A DNA stretch of 9,293 nt from Betaproteobacteria bacterium UBA931 (GTDB taxonomy: Bacteria > Pseudomonadota > Gammaproteobacteria > Burkholderiales > Casimicrobiaceae): assembly GCA_002293615.1 (NCBI GenBank), contig DBDN01000002.1, positions 27,901-37,193 of the forward strand. The letters are read 5' to 3'. Below, in pieces: positions 5,850 to 9,293 of this stretch (position 1 is its first letter; the number at the start of each line of letters is the position of its first letter). Under the pieces are notes generated by a model. That model was not told the DNA's origin. It saw only the letters and a list, made by a program, of their open reading frames with translations, and did no database searches. Made by a program: the position numbers and the translations under genes.

Positions 5850-7256
5850 ATGAGTAATGAGATGGAAAAAGTTGAAAATCTGGATCTTGATCCGGCATCA
5901 TCGAAGAGTACAGATGTCTCAAAACGCGGCTGGCTGATTATCGCCGTTGATATTGTGATTCTGATTGCGTTGCTGAAGCTTTTACCTTATGGGCCGAAAA
6001 CGAATGCCGGTCTGGCAATTCTGGTTTTCGTAGGTGTTTTATGGCTCACCGAAGCGGTTCATATCACCATAACCGCATTGCTTGTTCCCATACTGGCTGT
6101 AGTGTTTAGCCTGATGACTACGACCAATGCATTACGGTCATTCGCCAATCCCACCATTTTTCTCTTCTTTGGCGGTTTTGCGTTGGCCACGGCGCTTCAT
6201 ATTCAGGGGATAGACCGCCTGATCGCCAACCGACTGCTTTTATTGGCTCGGGGGAGTTTCGGCATTGCTGCCGTGATGCTTTTCGTTGCCACGGCCGCGT
6301 TGTCCATGTGGATCAGCAATACGGCGACGGCGGCCATGATGCTGCCTTTGACGTTGGGTATTCTCAGCAATCTGGACAGCAACAAGGAAAGAGGTACTTT
6401 TGTCTTTCTGCTGTTGGGCGTTGCCTATAGCGCCAGTATCGGCGGTTTGGGTACGATCGTCGGCAGCCCGCCGAACGCGATCGCTGCGGCCGAACTGGGG
6501 TTGAGCTTCGTTGACTGGATGAAAATCGGTATCCCGGTCATGCTGGTGATGCTGCCGTTAATGATCGGTATTTTGTATCTGGTATTCAGACCCAACATGA
6601 ATCATCGCGTCGAAGTGGCGTCGGAGCATTTTGTCTGGACAAAACCGCGCATCATCACCATTTGTATTTTCGCGGTGACGGCGTTTTTCTGGATATTTAG
6701 TTCGCCGTTAAGCCAGAAACTGGGCGGAATCAAGGATTTTGACTCGGTGATTGCGGTAGCTGCCGCGGTGTTGATTGGCGTCGTTGGCGTGGCGACCTGG
6801 AAGCAAATTCAGGAAAACACCGAATGGGGCGTTTTACTCCTGTTCGGAGGCGGATTGACATTGAGTGCCATTCTGAAAGACTCTGGCGCCAGTGAAGTAC
6901 TCGCGCAGGGTTTGGGCAGTTTACTCAGCGACGGCCATCCGATCATCGTCATTGCGGCGGTTGCTGCATTCACGATATGTTTGACCGAGGTTTCCAGTAA
7001 TACGGCAGTGGCCGCGTTGCTCGTTCCGTTGTTTGCGACGGTGAGCGAAGCGCTGGGAATGCCGAGACAGTTGTTGACGCTCGTTATCGGTGTCGGTGCG
7101 TCGATGGCGTTCATGTTGCCGGTTTCGACGCCGCCGAACGCGATTGTATTCGGCGCGGGCTTCGTGAAGCAGAAAGAGATGATCAAGGCAGGCGCGGTGT
7201 TGGTCGCTGCGTCGGTTGTCGTGATTACTGTATTTGCAAACCTCCTCTGGAAATAA
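5850..7256 (+). CDS. DASS (SLC13) family sodium:anion symporter, probably di-/tricarboxylate
   Basis: This is a secondary transporter of the divalent anion:sodium symporter family, which moves C4-dicarboxylates, citrate or sulfate with sodium across the inner membrane. The 468-residue product has a polar N-terminal tail of about 26 residues and then about eleven hydrophobic segments. The two inverted halves each show the sodium- and substrate-binding SNT motif: ISNTATAAMMLP (155-166) and VSSNTAVAALLVP (381-393). Each is followed by a Pro-rich element: GTIVGSPPNAIAA (201-213) and STPPNAIVFGAG (426-437). FGGGLTLSAIL (332-342) is also typical. The SNT pairs match the VcINDY-type dicarboxylate symporters. 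Exact substrate cannot be read from sequence; the neighbouring frd-aspA-dcuA genes favour succinate, fumarate, malate or a related acid. It appears to be a single-gene transcript between two terminators. Confidence 0.88.
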   Translation: MSNEMEKVENLDLDPASSKSTDVSKRGWLIIAVDIVILIALLKLLPYGPKTNAGLAILVFVGVLWLTEAVHITITALLVPILAVVFSLMTTTNALRSFANPTIFLFFGGFALATALHIQGIDRLIANRLLLLARGSFGIAAVMLFVATAALSMWISNTATAAMMLPLTLGILSNLDSNKERGTFVFLLLGVAYSASIGGLGTIVGSPPNAIAAAELGLSFVDWMKIGIPVMLVMLPLMIGILYLVFRPNMNHRVEVASEHFVWTKPRIITICIFAVTAFFWIFSSPLSQKLGGIKDFDSVIAVAAAVLIGVVGVATWKQIQENTEWGVLLLFGGGLTLSAILKDSGASEVLAQGLGSLLSDGHPIIVIAAVAAFTICLTEVSSNTAVAALLVPLFATVSEALGMPRQLLTLVIGVGASMAFMLPVSTPPNAIVFGAGFVKQKEMIKAGAVLVAASVVVITVFANLLWK

Positions 7257-7289
7257 TCAGGCCGGGAGATTTGCATCATCTTGCGATTC

Positions 7290-7320
7290 AACGGCTCCCG
7301 ATTTTCGGGAGCCGTTTTTT
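7290..7320 (+). terminator. Rho-independent terminator of the symporter gene
   Basis: A perfect 12-bp GC-rich stem (7290-7301 with 7305-7316), AACGGCTCCCGA and its complement, closes a 3-base TTT loop and runs into six T (7315-7320). It starts 33 bases after the symporter stop. On the minus strand no T-run follows the stem, so it mainly serves the plus strand. Confidence 0.92.
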
Positions 7321-7340
7321 CTGAACGGCGCAAAATCCTG

Positions 7341-7396
7341 TTTTGATCGTGAGCACGGGCATTGAAAATCGCAACGGCTGCCGGACGCGATCAAAA
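7341..7396. repeat. Long-spaced inverted repeat in the convergent gap
   Basis: TTTTGATCG (7341-7349) and CGATCAAAA (7388-7396) are perfect complements, extended inward by a T-G wobble and a G-C pair, with about 34 bases between. It lies between the symporter terminator and the 3' end of ydfG. It is not a standard terminator for either strand because no T-run follows the stem. It could fold at the 3' end of the trpBA-ydfG transcript. Function is unknown. Confidence 0.35.
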
Positions 7397-7412
7397 AAGT
7401 GCCATGAGTGCG

Positions 7413-8162
7413 TTATGAAGAGCGATGTACCGAAAGACCGGCGTACGCCTGGCAGACGGGCATGATCTGGATATTGTTTACATTGACATGCGCGGGCAGG
7501 GTGGCGATCCAGAAAACGGTTTCGGCAATGTCCTCAGCGGTGAGCGCTTGGGCTCCGCTGTAAACGGCTTCCGCTTTTTGGTGATCGCCATGAAAGCGGA
7601 CATTGGAAAATTCGGTGCCGCCGGCCATGCCCGGCTCAATGTTGCTGGCGCGTATGGGCGTGCCGAGAAGATCGGCGCGCAAATTATTGCTGATTTGGTG
7701 AACAAACGCTTTGGTGCCGCCGTATACGTTACCGCCCAAATAAGGCCATTCGCCGGCGGTGGAGCCGATATTGATAATGTGGCCGCGCTTTCGTTCGACC
7801 ATTCCCGGCAACAAGGCGCGAGTGCAATACAAGAGGCCATTGATATTGGTACGAATCATCTTTTCCCAATCGTCGAGCGATGCCCGATAAAACGGCTCAA
7901 GACCGAGCGCCAAACCGGCATTGTTGACCAGAATGTCGATACTCTGAAATTCCTTCGGCAATTTTTCCGGGACGCGAGCGACATCGGCACGACTGGCAAC
8001 ATCGAGCGTTAACGGGAAAAGGGCGTCACCGAACTCGGTTTTCAAAGTATCCAAGCGCTCGGTACGGCGCCCGGTGGCGATAACTTGATGGCCTTCGTGG
8101 ATGAATCGGCGGGCAATTGCCGCGCCGAATCCTGCGGTGGCGCCGGTGACGAAAACAATCAT
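7413..8162 (-). CDS. ydfG: NADP-dependent 3-hydroxy acid dehydrogenase (YdfG-type SDR)
   Basis: This is a classical short-chain dehydrogenase/reductase. E. coli YdfG oxidises L-allo-threonine, serine and 3-hydroxy acids with NADP and reduces malonic semialdehyde. The 249-residue length is almost the same as the E. coli protein. The cofactor motif TGATAGFG is at 6-13 and TGRR (30-33) places basic residues for NADP preference. NNAGLALG (80-87) is the structural motif. Asn106, Ser134 (INIGSTAG), Tyr147 and Lys151 (YGGTK) form the catalytic tetrad. GGTEFSNVRFHGD (181-193) and the C-terminal MPVCQAYAGLSVHR are specific to the YdfG group. The start is fixed by AAGGAG (complement of 8168-8173) five bases before the ATG. 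It lies 82 bases after trpA on the same strand, so it may be read from the trp transcript, but no link to tryptophan synthesis is known. Confidence 0.93.
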   Translation of the reverse strand: MIVFVTGATAGFGAAIARRFIHEGHQVIATGRRTERLDTLKTEFGDALFPLTLDVASRADVARVPEKLPKEFQSIDILVNNAGLALGLEPFYRASLDDWEKMIRTNINGLLYCTRALLPGMVERKRGHIINIGSTAGEWPYLGGNVYGGTKAFVHQISNNLRADLLGTPIRASNIEPGMAGGTEFSNVRFHGDHQKAEAVYSGAQALTAEDIAETVFWIATLPAHVNVNNIQIMPVCQAYAGLSVHRSS

Positions 8163-8192
8163 TACTTCTCCTTTGCGCTAATGAATCATGTT

Positions 8193-8229
8193 GATGCTGC
8201 AGATGGTATTCCAGCATCGCTCACGATGC
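8193..8229. repeat. Overlapping inverted repeats between trpA and ydfG
   Basis: Two small inverted repeats share an arm: GATGCTG/CAGCATC (8193-8199 with 8212-8218) and GCATCG/CGATGC (8214-8219 with 8224-8229). In RNA the two hairpins would exclude each other. They lie between the trpA stop and the ydfG ribosome-binding site. Neither has a T-run, so neither is a normal terminator. The stems are short and could be chance. Confidence 0.3.
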
Positions 8230-8244
8230 AAATCATCAGGATAT

Positions 8245-9057
8245 TTAAGATATTTTCGTCGCTTCTTTCATTTTTTTTGTGAATTCGGCGAGTGCCTTGT
8301 GCATCTTTTCAGGGGTTTCCAAGTATTGCTCAATGATATTGACAGTCGCCGAGCCGGCAATAGCGCCCGAAGCGCCGGCGGCAATCGCCGTGCGGACATG
8401 CTCCGGTGTGGAGATACCGAAACCGATGACTATAGGTGCGGATCCTGCGTTGCGTAGCGCCGCAATATGATCCGCCTGCGGTAATTTCATCTCACGGTCG
8501 GTGCCGGTAACTCCGGCACGGCCAAGAAAATAAACATAGCCTTGCGAGAGGCGGGCAATATCCGCCAGAGCATTTTCATCGGCGTTCGGCGGCGCGGTAA
8601 ATACGGGCGCAATGCCGGCGCTCTGTGCGGCAGCAACAAACGGCGCCGATTCCTGACGAGGAACGTCGGCAATCAACACCGAGTCAACGCCGGATTGTTT
8701 TGCCATTTCATAAAAGCCGTTGATTCCATGATGGACGACAAGGTTGGCGTACACCAGTAAGCCGATCGGCAATTCAGGATGCGCGCGGCGCAAAGAGGCA
8801 AGAAGGGTAAAGCAGGATTCCGGCGTGACGCCTGCGGCCAGCGCGCGATGATCGGCGCGTTGGATTACCGGGCCGTCAGCCACCGGATCGGAAAAAGGAA
8901 TGCCAAGCTCCAGTGCGTCCGCGCCATTGGCAATCAATGTTTCGATGATTCTTTGAGATTTGTCTATGGTCGGGTCGCCGAGCATAACGAACGGAATAAA
9001 TGCCGCCTCGCGGTTCTGCGCAAGACGTGAAAACATATGGTCGTATCGTTTATTCAT
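8245..9057 (-). CDS. trpA: Tryptophan synthase alpha subunit
   Basis: TrpA cleaves indole-3-glycerol phosphate to indole and glyceraldehyde 3-phosphate, then passes indole through a tunnel to TrpB, in the cytoplasmic alpha2beta2 complex. The 270-residue product is a TIM barrel of normal length. The catalytic residues are Glu50 in ALELGIPFSDP (Glu49 of the enteric enzyme) and Asp61 in VADGPVIQRA (Asp60). Also visible are VYANLV (102-107), SVLIADVP (126-133), the mobile loop RAGVTGTD (180-187), and the phosphate-binding elements GFGIS (212-216) and AGSA (234-237). Position 179 is Gly (FLGRAGVTG) where enteric TrpA, as I recall it, has Ser. The start matches the family N-terminus (KRYDHMFSRL) but has only a weak ribosome-binding site. 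It follows trpB by 34 bases, consistent with coupled expression. Confidence 0.96.
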   Translation of the reverse strand: MNKRYDHMFSRLAQNREAAFIPFVMLGDPTIDKSQRIIETLIANGADALELGIPFSDPVADGPVIQRADHRALAAGVTPESCFTLLASLRRAHPELPIGLLVYANLVVHHGINGFYEMAKQSGVDSVLIADVPRQESAPFVAAAQSAGIAPVFTAPPNADENALADIARLSQGYVYFLGRAGVTGTDREMKLPQADHIAALRNAGSAPIVIGFGISTPEHVRTAIAAGASGAIAGSATVNIIEQYLETPEKMHKALAEFTKKMKEATKIS

Positions 9058-9091
9058 GTTGAACTTTCATTACCAGTATCATCTTAAAATC

Positions 9092-9293
9092 TCACAGTAC
9101 GATATGCGACATTACTTGTTCGACGTCTTTATCGCCGCGTCCGGAAAGGCATACCAATAACAATGTTTGTTTGCGCGCAGACTCGGCGAGTTTTAATGCG
9201 TACGCAATCGCGTGCGCCGATTCCAGCGCCGGGACGATGCCTTCTTCGCGCGCCAGCGCCTGAAAAGCGGCGAGGGCTTCATCATCGGTAATG
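9092..9293 (-). CDS. trpB: Tryptophan synthase beta subunit, C-terminal part
   Basis: Only the last 66 residues are in the window; the gene continues past the right edge. TrpB is the PLP enzyme that condenses indole from TrpA with L-serine to make tryptophan. The visible part reads ITDDEALAAFQALAREEGI, then PALESAHAIAYALK, whose Glu is the conserved residue near the PLP ring (Glu350 in the Salmonella enzyme). CLSGRGDKDV follows, containing the serine that contacts the PLP pyridine nitrogen (Ser377 in the same enzyme), and the protein ends MSHIVL. The stop is the complement of 9092-9094. It is the upstream partner of trpA in the usual trpBA order. Confidence 0.95.
   Translation of the reverse strand, partial: ITDDEALAAFQALAREEGIVPALESAHAIAYALKLAESARKQTLLLVCLSGRGDKDVEQVMSHIVL

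Noticed and set aside
6809..7333. Minus-strand frame of 174 codons opposite the symporter 3' end
   Set aside because: Starts beyond the terminator and overlaps the conserved SNT and STPPNA coding motifs; no features of its own.
7425..8012. Plus-strand frame of 195 codons opposite ydfG
   Set aside because: Antisense shadow of a complete SDR gene that has catalytic residues and a good ribosome-binding site.
1..9293. Mobile elements, CRISPR arrays, tRNA/rRNA genes, DNA uptake sequences
   Set aside because: No transposase, terminal repeats, spaced direct repeats or tRNA-like cloverleaf noticed on either strand, and the terminators do not carry Neisseria- or Haemophilus-type uptake words.

Overview
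The window (about 9.3 kb, roughly 50% GC, densely coding) is bacterial chromosome that looks proteobacterial. DcuA, YdfG and AspA read like their enterobacterial or gamma-proteobacterial relatives, while the fumarate reductase subunits resemble the Wolinella/epsilon-proteobacterial type. This suggests an anaerobic or facultative fumarate-respiring, succinate-forming organism. I cannot name a genus from the sequence alone.

Plus strand, 1-5550: a 5'-truncated fumarate reductase flavoprotein gene (frdA) overlaps the iron-sulfur subunit gene (frdB) by 4 bases. A 319-base gap with small hairpins and a perfect 15-bp terminator follows. Next comes a two-gene unit, aspA (aspartate ammonia-lyase) and dcuA (anaerobic C4-dicarboxylate carrier), 16 bases apart and closed by a 14-bp hairpin that could terminate transcription in both directions. 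Together these genes give a complete route: C4-dicarboxylates or aspartate enter by DcuA, AspA deaminates aspartate to fumarate plus ammonia, FrdAB reduces fumarate to succinate, and DcuA exchanges the succinate out. No membrane-anchor gene follows frdB, so a cytochrome b subunit (frdC) is expected just upstream of the window.

Plus strand, 5551-7320: a 345-base gap precedes a DASS/SLC13-family sodium:anion symporter gene, probably another di- or tricarboxylate carrier, with its own terminator. The gap holds a perfect 10-bp inverted repeat just upstream of the ribosome-binding site, a third copy of its half-site further upstream, and a weak candidate for a 64-residue gene on the minus strand. 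It is the least explained part of the window.

Minus strand, 9293-7413: the 3' end of trpB, then trpA (both tryptophan synthase subunits), then ydfG (NADP-dependent short-chain 3-hydroxy acid dehydrogenase). This group converges on the symporter gene. All genes are recognisable members of known families. I found no mobile element, CRISPR array, tRNA, rRNA or clearly new system.
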